In this document: positions 16,869 through 25,820 of the stretch, in pieces | Layout: each line of letters begins with the position of its first letter | How positions within the stretch are numbered: position 1 is the stretch's first letter | Assembly (NCBI GenBank): GCA_947074345.1 | Contig: CAMTPH010000007.1 | Location: 1 to 51,915 of the forward strand | From: an uncultured Bacteroides sp. | Lineage (GTDB): Bacteria > Bacteroidota > Bacteroidia > Bacteroidales > Bacteroidaceae | Reading direction: 5' to 3' | DNA length: 51,915 bases | Notes under the pieces: model-generated | Databases searched by the model: none | Seen by the model: only the letters and a program-made list of their open reading frames with translations | Told to the model about the DNA's origin: nothing | Position numbers and translations under genes: made by a program

Positions 16869-17627
16869 TTACACTTCTATTGTAAGTCCATCCCAAGCCA
16901 ATATAATATCTTCGGGCAATAATTGCTGCACTTCTTGATGCAAACCTATATGATGGCTCATGTGTATCAAATAGGTTTTGCGAGCACCTATTTTCTTTGA
17001 AACCTCAATAGCATCTTCTAAATTCTGATGCGTAGGATGCTCCAATACGCGCAGTGCATTGAGAATTAATACATCCACGCCTTTTAATATCTGATAAGCC
17101 TCATCGGGCATATCTTTCATATCAGTGATATAACCAATATTATTTATACGATAACCTAGAATAGGAAGATTGCCATGAAAGACCCTGATAGGAGTAATCT
17201 TGGTTTGATTAATAAAGAAAGGAATATTAACCGAAACTTCATTTAAAAAGATTTTGGGAGCTCCGGGATATGAGTTATCAACGAAACAGTATGGCATCTT
17301 AGCACGTAAGTGATTGGCTACATCCGATTGCACATAAATAGGAATCTCTCCAAACCGAGAGAAGGGACGTAGATCATCCAATCCGCTTACATGATCATAA
17401 TGATCATGCGTTATCAAAACACCATCAAGCCTATCAAATACCAACGGCATCACTTGTTGCCTGAAATCAGGCCCACAATCTATTAATATTCTCGAATCAT
17501 CTGTTTCGATAAGCGCAGAAGTACGGAGTCGCTTATCTTTGTAATCAGTCGAAGTACAAACCGGACAACCACATCCTATTTCGGGAACACCTGTTGAAGT
17601 ACCACTTCCCAGTATCTTAATTTTCAT
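16869..17627 (-). CDS. metallo-beta-lactamase-fold hydrolase (PhnP-like)
   Basis: A 252-residue cytoplasmic metallo-hydrolase. The metal-site motif HDHYDHVSGLDD lies near residues 74-85, and further ligands are present in the His at VFHGNLPI and the aspartate of GYITDMKD. A Cys-rich N-terminal segment (GVPEIGCGCPVCTS, residues 13-26) resembles the zinc-binding insert of PhnP phosphodiesterases. The C-terminal HMSHH/IGLH segment is typical of this branch. Related proteins cleave cyclic phosphodiesters or process RNA ends; the substrate here is unknown. It is separated from murB upstream by 252 bases that hold a palindromic repeat element, so it may have its own promoter. Confidence 0.85.
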   Translation of the reverse strand: MKIKILGSGTSTGVPEIGCGCPVCTSTDYKDKRLRTSALIETDDSRILIDCGPDFRQQVMPLVFDRLDGVLITHDHYDHVSGLDDLRPFSRFGEIPIYVQSDVANHLRAKMPYCFVDNSYPGAPKIFLNEVSVNIPFFINQTKITPIRVFHGNLPILGYRINNIGYITDMKDMPDEAYQILKGVDVLILNALRVLEHPTHQNLEDAIEVSKKIGARKTYLIHMSHHIGLHQEVQQLLPEDIILAWDGLTIEV

Positions 17628-17743
17628 ATTCGATTAATGATATTATACATCTCGTTTGATATAGCTAATATAAAAACGATATACCTATTTATAGATTTCT
17701 GTATAAATGTAGCAATCATTTTGTAGACTACTGCATTTTATAC

Positions 17744-17807
17744 AATAACTGTTAACAGTTATCGCGTTAGTTGTGTATACTTAGCGTGATAGTTGTTAAC
17801 AGTTATC
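17744..17807. repeat. palindromic repeat element B
   Basis: Two 20-bp palindromic cores (17744-17763, AATAACTGTTAACAGTTATC; 17788-17807, GATAGTTGTTAACAGTTATC) separated by exactly 24 bp, so the GTTAAC centres are 44 bp apart. The spacer GCGTTAGTTG...TTAGCGT is related to that of element A and is itself partly palindromic. It lies between two leftward genes (murB and the MBL hydrolase). Either core can fold on itself or pair with the other. Confidence 0.85.
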
Positions 17808-17849
17808 ATGTATAGAATTTAGATTCTATTTGTAGAATAAATTATATCT

Positions 17850-17857
17850 CAAATATA
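17850..17857 (-). promoter_or_regulatory. candidate -7 box upstream of the MBL gene
   Basis: The - strand reads TATATTTG, matching TAnnTTTG, 23 bases after the murB stop. If used, the MBL transcript would carry a leader of about 215 bases containing repeat element B. No proper -33 box at 19-21 bp. Confidence 0.3.
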
Positions 17858-17879
17858 AATAAAGCAGTTGCCAATTTCT

Positions 17880-18881
17880 TTATATAATATTGACTTCCGG
17901 CTTAATATCTATATTGAATTTAGAACGAACAGCCTCTCTGACAGCATCCGATAAATGCACGATATCATTGCCGGTTGCTCCTCCTTTATTGACTAGAACC
18001 AAAGCTTGATTCTCGTAAACAGCCGCAGCACCAATAGCCTTGCCTTTCCATCCGGCTTGTTCTATTAGCCATCCGGCGGGTATTTTGGCTGTTCCATCAG
18101 GATACTCGTAATAAGGCATACCGGGATATTCTTCAGATAGCTCTTTGAAACGAATATGCGATACAACCGGATTCATAAAGAAACTACCTGCATTGCCAAG
18201 AACTTTAGGATCTGGCAATTTACGTTTACGAATACTTATAATCGCCAATCTCACAGTAGCCAAAGTAACTTCTTGATCACCTTCTAGCTCATCTTTCAAT
18301 GAAGCGTAGTTGAGCGTAAATTCTCTTTTTTTGCTTAGTTTATAGACAACATGCGTAACAAAAACATTCTTCATACTAGCTTGTTTAAACAAACTATTGC
18401 GGTATGAATACATACATTCGCTAACATCATAAGTCTTTTTTTCACCGAAGATATTAATGGTTTCAACAGACGAAATCAGATCTTTCACCTCTACGCCGTA
18501 AGCACCAATATTTTGTACAGCACTTGCCCCTACTTCACCAGGAATAAGAGATAGATTTTCTAATCCATACCAATTCTGATCAACACAATAGCCCACAAAA
18601 TGGTCCCAATCGATGCCCGCTCCTGCTCTTACCCAAACTGAGTCAATATCTTCTTTAACAATCTCTATTTTACCAATGCGAGAATGAAGAATTGTACCAG
18701 CGAAGTCTTTAGTAAAAAGCAAATTGCTACCTTGACCAATATGCAAAAAAGGTGTTGTGATTTGCTGGCTAACAATCAATTCACTTAACTCGTCGACCGA
18801 CGAATATTCTATAAATTTGTTAGCTTTAACATCGACACCAAATGTATTGTGGTGCAATAAAGAGAAGTCGGTTTGTATCAT
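17880..18881 (-). CDS. murB: UDP-N-acetylenolpyruvoylglucosamine reductase
   Basis: FAD-dependent enzyme that reduces UDP-GlcNAc-enolpyruvate with NADPH to UDP-N-acetylmuramic acid, the second committed step of peptidoglycan synthesis. The 333-residue product is a type I (E. coli-like) MurB. FAD-domain signatures are GQGSNLLFT near residue 49 and [26 protein letters not shown] near 115-140. Further on are YRNSLFK with the substrate arginine region near 170, the catalytic serine in [12 protein letters not shown] near 231, and the terminal glutamate in IKPEVNII. The lipoprotein gene ends 20 bases upstream, suggesting co-transcription. Confidence 0.96.
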   Translation of the reverse strand: MIQTDFSLLHHNTFGVDVKANKFIEYSSVDELSELIVSQQITTPFLHIGQGSNLLFTKDFAGTILHSRIGKIEIVKEDIDSVWVRAGAGIDWDHFVGYCVDQNWYGLENLSLIPGEVGASAVQNIGAYGVEVKDLISSVETINIFGEKKTYDVSECMYSYRNSLFKQASMKNVFVTHVVYKLSKKREFTLNYASLKDELEGDQEVTLATVRLAIISIRKRKLPDPKVLGNAGSFFMNPVVSHIRFKELSEEYPGMPYYEYPDGTAKIPAGWLIEQAGWKGKAIGAAAVYENQALVLVNKGGATGNDIVHLSDAVREAVRSKFNIDIKPEVNII

Positions 18882-18901
18882 ATATTTCCTCCTTGATTAT
18901 T

Positions 18902-19750
18902 TTAAATACTTACATCTTCAAACTTATACAACAACCAAGGCGAATCTTTTGATTTGCGTCTGAAGTATAAAATATTTAAGAAGCCATTGCTTATTCCTTT
19001 TAAGGTTAGTATCTTCTTATTCGAGTTCAACCTATTTTGCTGACCATAGTCAATATTTGATAATTTGTCTTTAGGCAGATCAGGCTTAAAAGCATACCAC
19101 TGATTCAAATCTAGAGATGTTTGCAAAACAGAAAAATCATCATCAGGATCGGCAGTTACAAATATCAACGGATCGGCTATACGAGAAGCTTGATATGTAG
19201 AATCAACAGTAAACTCTGCAAAGAAATCAATAAAACTCTCTTTTTCTCTATTCATAATAGGGCGATAATCTAATGAGTCCAATCGCCATTCACCGCGATT
19301 TTTCATAAAGAAATATTTCCTCATCATCAACTCTTTCAAGTAAATCCATTCTACTTGAACAGCTGTTAGAGAGGTATCACCTATCAATTCAAAATCATCT
19401 TCTTTGTCGAAAAGCAGTGTATAATATTCATTGGCAGTAAATAAGTCATCGTGAAGCCAATCTGACTCTTCGATAGTTGTATTTTCGCCATTATTATAAT
19501 ACGCCAATGGAAAGTTTATTCTTTCTATCTGCAAAGTTTTATCTGAAGTAAAGTTATAGATAAAGTCATCGAAAGTTTCATCTATTTCAATCCGCACAGG
19601 TTCAAAAGATTCCTCTTCTATTACGAGCGAATCCCCTTCATTTACAATTAAATCTACGGAAGAAGTAATTAGAGAGTCATCTTTCACTTTTTTCTCGCTA
19701 CAAGACGCAACGAGCAATAGAGAAACAATACCTACAACAACTTTATTCAT
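18902..19750 (-). CDS. putative lipoprotein, DUF4348-like
   Basis: A 282-residue protein with a short signal peptide and lipobox LLVASC (Cys17). The rest is acidic and soluble, with an aromatic-rich middle (EYYTLLFDKEDDFELIG, MMRKYFFMKNRGEWRLDSLDY). The pattern agrees with Bacteroides proteins labelled DUF4348, but I cannot confirm that. Its ATG overlaps the stop of the threonine dehydrogenase gene by one base (TAATG), so the two are translationally coupled. No catalytic motif is visible. Role unknown; coupling to threonine breakdown may be incidental. Confidence 0.7.
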   Translation of the reverse strand: MNKVVVGIVSLLLVASCSEKKVKDDSLITSSVDLIVNEGDSLVIEEESFEPVRIEIDETFDDFIYNFTSDKTLQIERINFPLAYYNNGENTTIEESDWLHDDLFTANEYYTLLFDKEDDFELIGDTSLTAVQVEWIYLKELMMRKYFFMKNRGEWRLDSLDYRPIMNREKESFIDFFAEFTVDSTYQASRIADPLIFVTADPDDDFSVLQTSLDLNQWYAFKPDLPKDKLSNIDYGQQNRLNSNKKILTLKGISNGFLNILYFRRKSKDSPWLLYKFEDVSI

Positions 19751-20703
19751 TACAAAAACTTGATTTTTAATTTTTCTAGCATATCAGCAGTCATCGACTC
19801 TAAATTAAAGTTAGGGTTCCATCCCCACTCTTTGCGTGCACATGAATCATCCAAACTATCTGGCCAGCTACTAGCTATGCTTTGTTTTAAAGGATCTACT
19901 TGATAACGCATTTTAAAATCGGGCATATGCTGACGTATTGCATTGTAAATCATTTCAGGATCAAAGCTCATAGATGTAACATTGAAGGCATTGCGATGAA
20001 TCAATTTAGCTGGATCAGCTTCCATTAAGTTAATTGCAGCATCCAAGGCATCTGGCATATACATCATATCCATGAATGTTCCTTTTTCTATCGGACAAAC
20101 AAATTCTTCGTCCTTAATGGCTGAGTAATAGATATCGACAGCATAATCTGTTGTTCCACCCCCAGGAGGAGTTACATTTGAAATGATACCTGGGAAACGA
20201 ACTGATCTTGTATCAACTCCATATTTATTATAATAATAATCACTCAAAAGTTCGGTTGTAACTTTAGAGATACCATACATAGTACGTGGTCTCTGAATAG
20301 TATCTTGAGGAGTATTAACATGCGGTGTATCAATACCAAATGATCCAATAGAACTTGGTGTAAACACTGCACAATTATTGTCTTTTGCTACATCAAGCAC
20401 ATTCCACAATCCATCAATACCAATCTTCCAAGCCAACTTAGGCTTTGATTCTGCTACAACAGATAACAGAGCCGCAAGGTTGTATATAGTATCTATTTTA
20501 TATTTTTTTACTACTTTATCGAGGATTTCAGCATCGGTAACATCAGTTATTTCATAAGGTCCAGACTCTTTTAATCGTCCAACTGGTTCAGCACCTGCAA
20601 TATAACCAGCAACTATGTTTGAATCTGTATAACGTTTACGCAATTCCATTGTGAGTTCAGAACCAATTTGGCCAGTAGCTCCAATTACTAAGATATTTTT
20701 CAT
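19750..20703 (-). CDS. L-threonine 3-dehydrogenase, SDR (epimerase-like) type
   Basis: NAD-dependent oxidation of L-threonine to 2-amino-3-ketobutyrate. The 317-residue protein is an extended short-chain dehydrogenase: NAD-binding GATGQIGSEL at residues 8-17, NLAALLS near 75, and the catalytic YGISK (Tyr/Lys pair) near 144-148. It resembles the UDP-galactose-4-epimerase-like threonine dehydrogenases rather than the zinc-dependent Tdh. The substrate is assigned mainly from context: the gene diverges from kbl, which consumes the product. The downstream lipoprotein start overlaps its stop. Confidence 0.85.
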   Translation of the reverse strand: MKNILVIGATGQIGSELTMELRKRYTDSNIVAGYIAGAEPVGRLKESGPYEITDVTDAEILDKVVKKYKIDTIYNLAALLSVVAESKPKLAWKIGIDGLWNVLDVAKDNNCAVFTPSSIGSFGIDTPHVNTPQDTIQRPRTMYGISKVTTELLSDYYYNKYGVDTRSVRFPGIISNVTPPGGGTTDYAVDIYYSAIKDEEFVCPIEKGTFMDMMYMPDALDAAINLMEADPAKLIHRNAFNVTSMSFDPEMIYNAIRQHMPDFKMRYQVDPLKQSIASSWPDSLDDSCARKEWGWNPNFNLESMTADMLEKLKIKFL

Positions 20704-20779
20704 TTCTGTTTAAAAAGGTATTTTAAGCTATTTTGAGCGCAAATTAAGCACTTTTTTTTTATTATTATATCAAAAACTT

Positions 20780-20811
20780 ATTGATTATTTAGTGAAAAAT
20801 AGTGTCCTTTG
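20780..20811 (+). promoter_or_regulatory. candidate kbl promoter
   Basis: ATTG (20780-20783), then 20 bases, then GTCCTTTG (20804-20811, TAnnTTTG with the first two bases off), followed by C. The start would be near 20818, 20 bases before the ATG. Confidence 0.4.
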
Positions 20812-20837
20812 CACTTGAAACAAAAACTTAAATTGAT

Positions 20838-22025
20838 ATGTACGGTAAAATGAAAGAATACCTCAGCAACACGATTGCTGAAATTAAAGAAGCAGGCCTT
20901 TATAAGGAAGAACGTTTAATCGAAAGTCCTCAACAAGCTAACATTATTGTTAAAGGAAAAGAGGTCTTAAATTTTTGTGCAAACAACTATTTAGGTCTAT
21001 CAAATAACCCAAGATTGATAGAAGCTGCAAAAACAGTAATGGACACAAGAGGATACGGTATGTCATCTGTTCGTTTTATCTGTGGAACACAAGACATTCA
21101 CAAAGTATTAGAAAAAGAGATTGCAGACTATTTCCAAACAGAAGATACAATTCTATATGCTGCATGTTTCGACGCAAACGGTGGTGTATTCGAACCATTG
21201 TTTACAGAAGAAGATGCAATCATCTCTGACTCATTAAACCATGCTTCAATCATAGACGGTGTTCGTTTGTGTAAAGCAAAACGTTATCGTTATGCCAATG
21301 CTAACATGGAGGAACTAGAAAAGTGTCTTCAAGAAGCTCAAGCTCAACGCTTCCGCATCATTGTAACAGATGGCGTTTTCTCGATGGATGGTAATGTTGC
21401 ACCAATGGATAAAATCTGTGACCTAGCCGAAAAATATGATGCACTTGTTATGGTTGATGAATCTCACTCTGCAGGTGTAGTGGGAGCAACTGGTCATGGC
21501 GTAAGCGAATTGTTTAAAACATATGGCAGAGTTGACATCTACACAGGTACATTAGGTAAAGCCTTTGGTGGTGCATTAGGTGGTTTTACTACTGGTCGCA
21601 AAGAAATCATCGACCTTCTTCGTCAAAGAAGTCGCCCATATCTATTCTCTAATTCGTTAGCTCCATCTATCGTTGGTGCTAGTATCGAAGTATTCAAAAT
21701 GCTAAAAGAGAGCAACGAACTTCATGACAAATTAGTAGAAAATGTATCTTACTTCCGCGATAAGATGATTGCAGCAGGTTTTGACATTAAACCAACTCAA
21801 AGCGCTATTTGTGCAGTAATGCTTTACAATGCCAAACTATCGCAAGACTATGCAGCTAAGATGTTGAACGAAGGAATCTATGTTACTGGATTCTACTATC
21901 CTGTAGTTCCTAAAGAACAAGCTCGTATCCGCGTACAAATCTCTGCCGGACATAAAAAAGAAGACCTTGATAAATGTATCGAAGCCTTCATTAAGGTTGG
22001 CAAAGAATTGGGCGTTATTAAATAA
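20838..22025 (+). CDS. kbl: glycine C-acetyltransferase (2-amino-3-ketobutyrate CoA ligase)
   Basis: PLP enzyme that splits 2-amino-3-ketobutyrate with CoA into glycine and acetyl-CoA, the second step of threonine breakdown. The 395-residue protein is a class II alpha-oxoamine synthase. It has NFCANNYLGLSNNPRL near residue 45, DSLNHASIIDG near 133, DESHSAGVVG with the PLP-contacting Asp/His near 210, and the Schiff-base lysine in TGTLGKAFGGALGG near 242. Length matches Kbl. Threonine dehydrogenase diverges upstream, which separates it from the related AONS/BioF. The DUF2721 gene follows after 12 bases. Confidence 0.93.
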   Translation: MYGKMKEYLSNTIAEIKEAGLYKEERLIESPQQANIIVKGKEVLNFCANNYLGLSNNPRLIEAAKTVMDTRGYGMSSVRFICGTQDIHKVLEKEIADYFQTEDTILYAACFDANGGVFEPLFTEEDAIISDSLNHASIIDGVRLCKAKRYRYANANMEELEKCLQEAQAQRFRIIVTDGVFSMDGNVAPMDKICDLAEKYDALVMVDESHSAGVVGATGHGVSELFKTYGRVDIYTGTLGKAFGGALGGFTTGRKEIIDLLRQRSRPYLFSNSLAPSIVGASIEVFKMLKESNELHDKLVENVSYFRDKMIAAGFDIKPTQSAICAVMLYNAKLSQDYAAKMLNEGIYVTGFYYPVVPKEQARIRVQISAGHKKEDLDKCIEAFIKVGKELGVIK

Positions 22026-22037
22026 GATTATTTTATT

Positions 22038-22475
22038 ATGCAAGAACTTACACTTACCACTCCAGCATTATTATTTTCGGCTGTATCATTAATTTTACTA
22101 GCCTACACCAATCGTTTTTTATCTTATGCACAATTGGTTAGACAACTTCGTGATAGATATCTGGATAGTCCAGAAGAAATCACTGAAGCTCAAATTGAGA
22201 ATCTTAAAAAACGTCTTAATTTAACTCGTATGATGCAAGGATTAGGTATAGCGAGTCTATTCTTTTGCGTGGTTAGTATGTTCTTAATTTATATTGGTCT
22301 TCAACTGATTTCAGTATATATCTTTGGTGCAGCTCTGCTTTTGCTTATTGCATCGCTTGGCGTATCATTTAGAGAGATTCAAATATCTACTCAGTCTTTA
22401 AAGATTTATTTGAGTATCATTGAGACCGAAGAGAAAAAGAAATCAAAAAATAGTTTCAAAAGAAGAAACCTATAA
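22038..22475 (+). CDS. DUF2721 family membrane protein
   Basis: A small 145-residue membrane protein: one hydrophobic helix at about 8-27 (PALLFSAVSLILLAY), a soluble charged stretch (AQIENLKKRLNLTRMMQ), then two helices at about 73-92 and 92-112, and a lysine-rich cytoplasmic tail. The start TTPALLFSAVSLILLAYTNRFL matches the DUF2721 family. Function unknown. It is 12 bases after kbl and ahead of a shared terminator, so it is probably co-transcribed with kbl. Confidence 0.8.
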   Translation: MQELTLTTPALLFSAVSLILLAYTNRFLSYAQLVRQLRDRYLDSPEEITEAQIENLKKRLNLTRMMQGLGIASLFFCVVSMFLIYIGLQLISVYIFGAALLLLIASLGVSFREIQISTQSLKIYLSIIETEEKKKSKNSFKRRNL

Positions 22476-22479
22476 ACAC

Positions 22480-22514
22480 AAAAAATCTCGCATCATTTTG
22501 ATGCGAGATTTTTT
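22480..22514. terminator. bidirectional terminator between kbl-DUF2721 and lysA
   Basis: A perfect 16-bp stem (22480-22495 with 22499-22514) and a 3-base loop. It has A's on one side and T's on the other, so it works for both convergent units. Confidence 0.92.
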
Positions 22515-22531
22515 ATTATATGAAGCTTAGA

Positions 22532-23692
22532 TTATACTAATTCATCAGATGTATAACTACCTGGCAACTCACGACAGTTATAACTTGAAGCCATAATCTC
22601 ACCATATGCACCTGCTGAACGTAGAGCTATTAAATCACCACGCTTAACTTGATTCAAATCAATCGCTTTACCAAACACATCTGAAGACTCACAGATAGGA
22701 CCAACAATATCATATGTTTCAATTGGACCTTCTGATGTAATGTTCTCCATTTTATGATATGCTTGATACAAAGCTGGACGAATCAAATCTGTCATACCAG
22801 CATCAAGAATAGCAAATTGTTTGTTTGCACCTTGTTTTACATAAAGTACTTTCGAAATCAACGAACCACATTGTGCAACCACTGCACGACCTAATTCGAA
22901 ATGTAATGTTTGATGAGGACGAAGCTTTAATTGACTTGCATAAGTAGCAAAGTAAGACTTAAAGTCTGGAATTGGTTGACGATTAGGATGATCATAATCA
23001 ATACCCAATCCACCACCTACATTGATATGTTTCACAAGTATATGACGAGCTTCTAGTTTATCTTGCAATTCGTTTACTCGGTTACACAATGCAACGAAAT
23101 CACCCATATCTAAGATTTGAGATCCAATATGAAAGTGCAAGCCAATGAAATTGATATTCTTCAACTCTTGCGCGATATCGATTACTTTATCCATATCTTC
23201 CATGCTGATACCAAACTTATTCTCAGCAAGACCGGTAGTAATATTTGCATGAGTATGAGCACCTACATTAGGATTAATACGAAAGGCTACGTTGGCAACT
23301 TTTCCTTTTTCGGCTGCAAGCACATTAATAACTTCCAATTCAGGAATAGACTCTACATTAAAACAGAAGATATTATAATCAAGTCCAAGTTCAATCTCCC
23401 AATCAGCCTTACCAACTCCTGCAAATACTATTTTCTCTGCAGGGAAACCTGCTTTAATAGCAGCACGTATTTCACCACCACTCACACAGTCTGCACCCAA
23501 TCCGTTCTCACGAATAATAGTCAAAACTTTATGATTTGCGTTAGCCTTCACAGCGTAGTGTACATCAAAAGATTCATAACGCTCAGTTTCCTGATTAATA
23601 CAAGCTAATGTATCTCGCAACACTTTTGTATCATAGTAATAAAAAGGAGTACGTAACTCACGAAACTTATCTATTGGAAATATTCCTTTCAT
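22532..23692 (-). CDS. lysA: diaminopimelate decarboxylase
   Basis: PLP-dependent last step of lysine synthesis: meso-diaminopimelate to L-lysine. The 386-residue alanine-racemase-fold enzyme shows the PLP lysine in VHYAVKANANHKVL near residue 49, GLHFHIGSQI near 190, GGGLGIDYDH near 227, and the second-subunit cysteine in GPICESSDVFGK near 334. The usual EPGR motif reads ELGR here. It ends 17 bases from the shared terminator. The aspartokinase gene lies upstream with a hairpin in the 78-base gap, so relative expression of the two may be set there. Confidence 0.94.
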   Translation of the reverse strand: MKGIFPIDKFRELRTPFYYYDTKVLRDTLACINQETERYESFDVHYAVKANANHKVLTIIRENGLGADCVSGGEIRAAIKAGFPAEKIVFAGVGKADWEIELGLDYNIFCFNVESIPELEVINVLAAEKGKVANVAFRINPNVGAHTHANITTGLAENKFGISMEDMDKVIDIAQELKNINFIGLHFHIGSQILDMGDFVALCNRVNELQDKLEARHILVKHINVGGGLGIDYDHPNRQPIPDFKSYFATYASQLKLRPHQTLHFELGRAVVAQCGSLISKVLYVKQGANKQFAILDAGMTDLIRPALYQAYHKMENITSEGPIETYDIVGPICESSDVFGKAIDLNQVKRGDLIALRSAGAYGEIMASSYNCRELPGSYTSDELV

Positions 23693-23718
23693 AAAATACT
23701 AAATTTGAATTAATCGAA

Positions 23719-23755
23719 AAAGCGCTTTTACCATCTATCTTGATAAAAGCGCTTT
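23719..23755 (-). terminator. hairpin in the lysC-lysA gap
   Basis: A 12-bp perfect stem (AAAGCGCTTTTA at 23719-23730 and its complement at 23744-23755) with a 13-base loop. Read leftward it is followed by a short U-run, which makes it a candidate partial terminator or attenuator between lysC and lysA. Confidence 0.55.
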
Positions 23756-23770
23756 ATAATTATATGGTTT

Positions 23771-25093
23771 TTAATTATTGCTAGTAAATAAAGCTTTGCT
23801 TAAAGCTTGCAATGCTTCTTTTTTATCACATTCGCGAATTAGGAATGAAATATTATAATTACTACCACCGTAAGAAATCATACGAACAGGTACATTACGC
23901 ATAGCATCCATTGTTTTTGCTTCAAAGCCAATATTGTCCCACTCTAAATCACCAACAACACAAACAATACACATGTTATTATCAACAGTTACAGTGCCGT
24001 ATTTCTTCAAATCATCTAAAATCTCATTCAAATGTTTTGTATTATCGATAGAAACAGATACTCCTACTTCTGAAGTACAGATCATATCAATCGATGTTTG
24101 GTAGCTTTCAAATATTTCAAATACTTTGCGTAAGAAACCATGAGCCAACAACATTCTGCTAGATTTGATTTTAATAGCAGTGATATTATCTTTAGCAGCA
24201 ACTGCCTTAATTTTACCTTTCTCAGTATCGTTAGAAATCAATGTACCAGGAGCCGTTGGATCCATAGTATTCAATAAACGAACTGGAATGTTTGCATATT
24301 TAGCTGGCTGAATACATGTTGGATGCAAAATCTTTGCACCGAAGTAAGCTAACTCAGCAGCTTCTTCAAATTGCAATTGACGAACAGGAGTTGTACCTTC
24401 CACGATACGAGGATCGTTATTGTGCATACCATCAATATCTGTCCATATTTCGATTTCGGATGCGCCAATAGCCGCACCAATCAAAGAAGCAGTATAGTCA
24501 CTACCACCACGTTGCAAGTTATCAATTTCGCCATAAGCATTGCGACAGATAAAACCTTGTGTAATGAATATCTCAGCTTCAGGATAAAGTTCAACCTGCG
24601 CTTGAAGTTTTTCTTTGATGTAAACAGGATCAGGCTCACCGTTTTTATCGGTGCGCATAAATTCTAAAGCAGGAAGCAGTACAGATTTCACACCGCACTC
24701 TTGCAAATAGAAATTTACCATAGCAGTAGAAATCAATTCTCCCTGAGCCAACACCACTTTTTCTTCGAAAAGTGTAAATAGGTCTTTAGTAAATGAACGA
24801 ATATAGTCAAAATGTGATTTAACAACTTCCAATCCTTTCTGTTTATACTCTTCAGTGCTATAAAGCTGATCAATATGCTGTTTATAGCTAGATTCTAGCT
24901 TATTGATAATTTCATTTGCACCTTCCGGATTTTTCTTATACAGATAGTCGGAAATTTCAACCAATGTATTTGTCGTTCCTGACATAGCAGATAGGACAAC
25001 AACTTTTCTTTTACCATCGGTAATCAATTTGGCTACTTCCTTCATGCGCTGTGCAGAGCCTACGGAAGTTCCTCCAAACTTTAAAACTTTCAT
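23771..25093 (-). CDS. lysC: aspartate kinase (monofunctional)
   Basis: Phosphorylates L-aspartate, the entry step to lysine, threonine and methionine. The 440-residue protein has the kinase motif KFGGTSVGSAQRMKEV at residues 4-19, an aspartate-binding RGGSDYTASLIGAA near 195, and EIWTDIDGMHNNDPR near 213. Two ACT-type regulatory domains follow from about 300 (AIKIKSSRMLLAHGFL, MCIVCVVGDLE), which in this family bind an end-product amino acid. There is no homoserine dehydrogenase fusion. Next to lysA this is most likely the lysine-branch isoform; feedback by lysine is an inference. Confidence 0.94.
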   Translation of the reverse strand: MKVLKFGGTSVGSAQRMKEVAKLITDGKRKVVVLSAMSGTTNTLVEISDYLYKKNPEGANEIINKLESSYKQHIDQLYSTEEYKQKGLEVVKSHFDYIRSFTKDLFTLFEEKVVLAQGELISTAMVNFYLQECGVKSVLLPALEFMRTDKNGEPDPVYIKEKLQAQVELYPEAEIFITQGFICRNAYGEIDNLQRGGSDYTASLIGAAIGASEIEIWTDIDGMHNNDPRIVEGTTPVRQLQFEEAAELAYFGAKILHPTCIQPAKYANIPVRLLNTMDPTAPGTLISNDTEKGKIKAVAAKDNITAIKIKSSRMLLAHGFLRKVFEIFESYQTSIDMICTSEVGVSVSIDNTKHLNEILDDLKKYGTVTVDNNMCIVCVVGDLEWDNIGFEAKTMDAMRNVPVRMISYGGSNYNISFLIRECDKKEALQALSKALFTSNN

Positions 25094-25124
25094 TTTCGTT
25101 TCTGAGTTTAAAATTAGTATGTAA

Positions 25125-25820
25125 TTAATCTATATTATTCGCATATTCTTCAGTAACATCGCTCAATCTATGACCTTCGCAACGATATACCCTACCTGGG
25201 AAATCTTTAAGAAGATTCAGATTATGTGTTGTCATTATAACTGAAGAGCCTGACTTACAAATATCATGAAGCAGTTCTACAATCGCCTTTCCTGTTTCAA
25301 CATCCAAATTTCCGGTTGGTTCATCAGCCAACACTATTTCGGGTGAATTTAAAACAGCACGTGCAATAACAATGCGTTGTTGTTCGCCACCTGAAAGTTC
25401 ACTAGGATATTTGTATCCTTTGTGATTCATTCCAACGAGTTGTAAAACTTCATCAATACGTTCTTGTATAGCAGCTTTGTCAGTCCAACCGGTTGCACGG
25501 AGTACAAAATCAAGATTACTATTCACTGTTCTATCAGTCAATAGTTGGAAATCTTGAAAAACTATGCCAAGTCTCTTTCTTAATTGTGGTATATTCTTTC
25601 TTTTAATAGTAGACATATCATAACCAAGAACAGATGCATTGCCAGAGTTTACATCCAATTCACCATATATAGTTTTAAGCAAGCTGCTTTTGCCTGTACC
25701 TACTTTACCTATTAAATAAACGAATTCACCTTTATTTAATTGCAAAGTAACATCAGTCAACACGCTTAAATCTTGCTGACAAACTTCTACATTATCGTAT
25801 TTTATTAATGCTTCTTCCAT
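25125..25820 (-). CDS. ftsE: ABC transporter ATP-binding protein, FtsE-like
   Basis: A 231-residue ATPase with Walker A GKVGTGKSSLLKTIYGE near residue 38, signature LSGGEQQRIVIARAVL near 143, Walker B IVLADEPTGNLD near 166 and the switch histidine in MTTHNL. Closest in style to FtsE, which with the membrane protein FtsX controls cell-wall hydrolases at division; LolD-type ATPases are the main alternative. No FtsX or other permease is in the window. It overlaps the end of hisIE by 16 bases, so it depends on the histidine transcript. Confidence 0.82.
   Translation of the reverse strand: MEEALIKYDNVEVCQQDLSVLTDVTLQLNKGEFVYLIGKVGTGKSSLLKTIYGELDVNSGNASVLGYDMSTIKRKNIPQLRKRLGIVFQDFQLLTDRTVNSNLDFVLRATGWTDKAAIQERIDEVLQLVGMNHKGYKYPSELSGGEQQRIVIARAVLNSPEIVLADEPTGNLDVETGKAIVELLHDICKSGSSVIMTTHNLNLLKDFPGRVYRCEGHRLSDVTEEYANNID

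Noticed and set aside
23117..23608. 163-codon + strand frame inside lysA
   Set aside because: Fully antisense to a secure gene, with His/Cys/Asn-rich composition typical of a shadow frame; no family resemblance.
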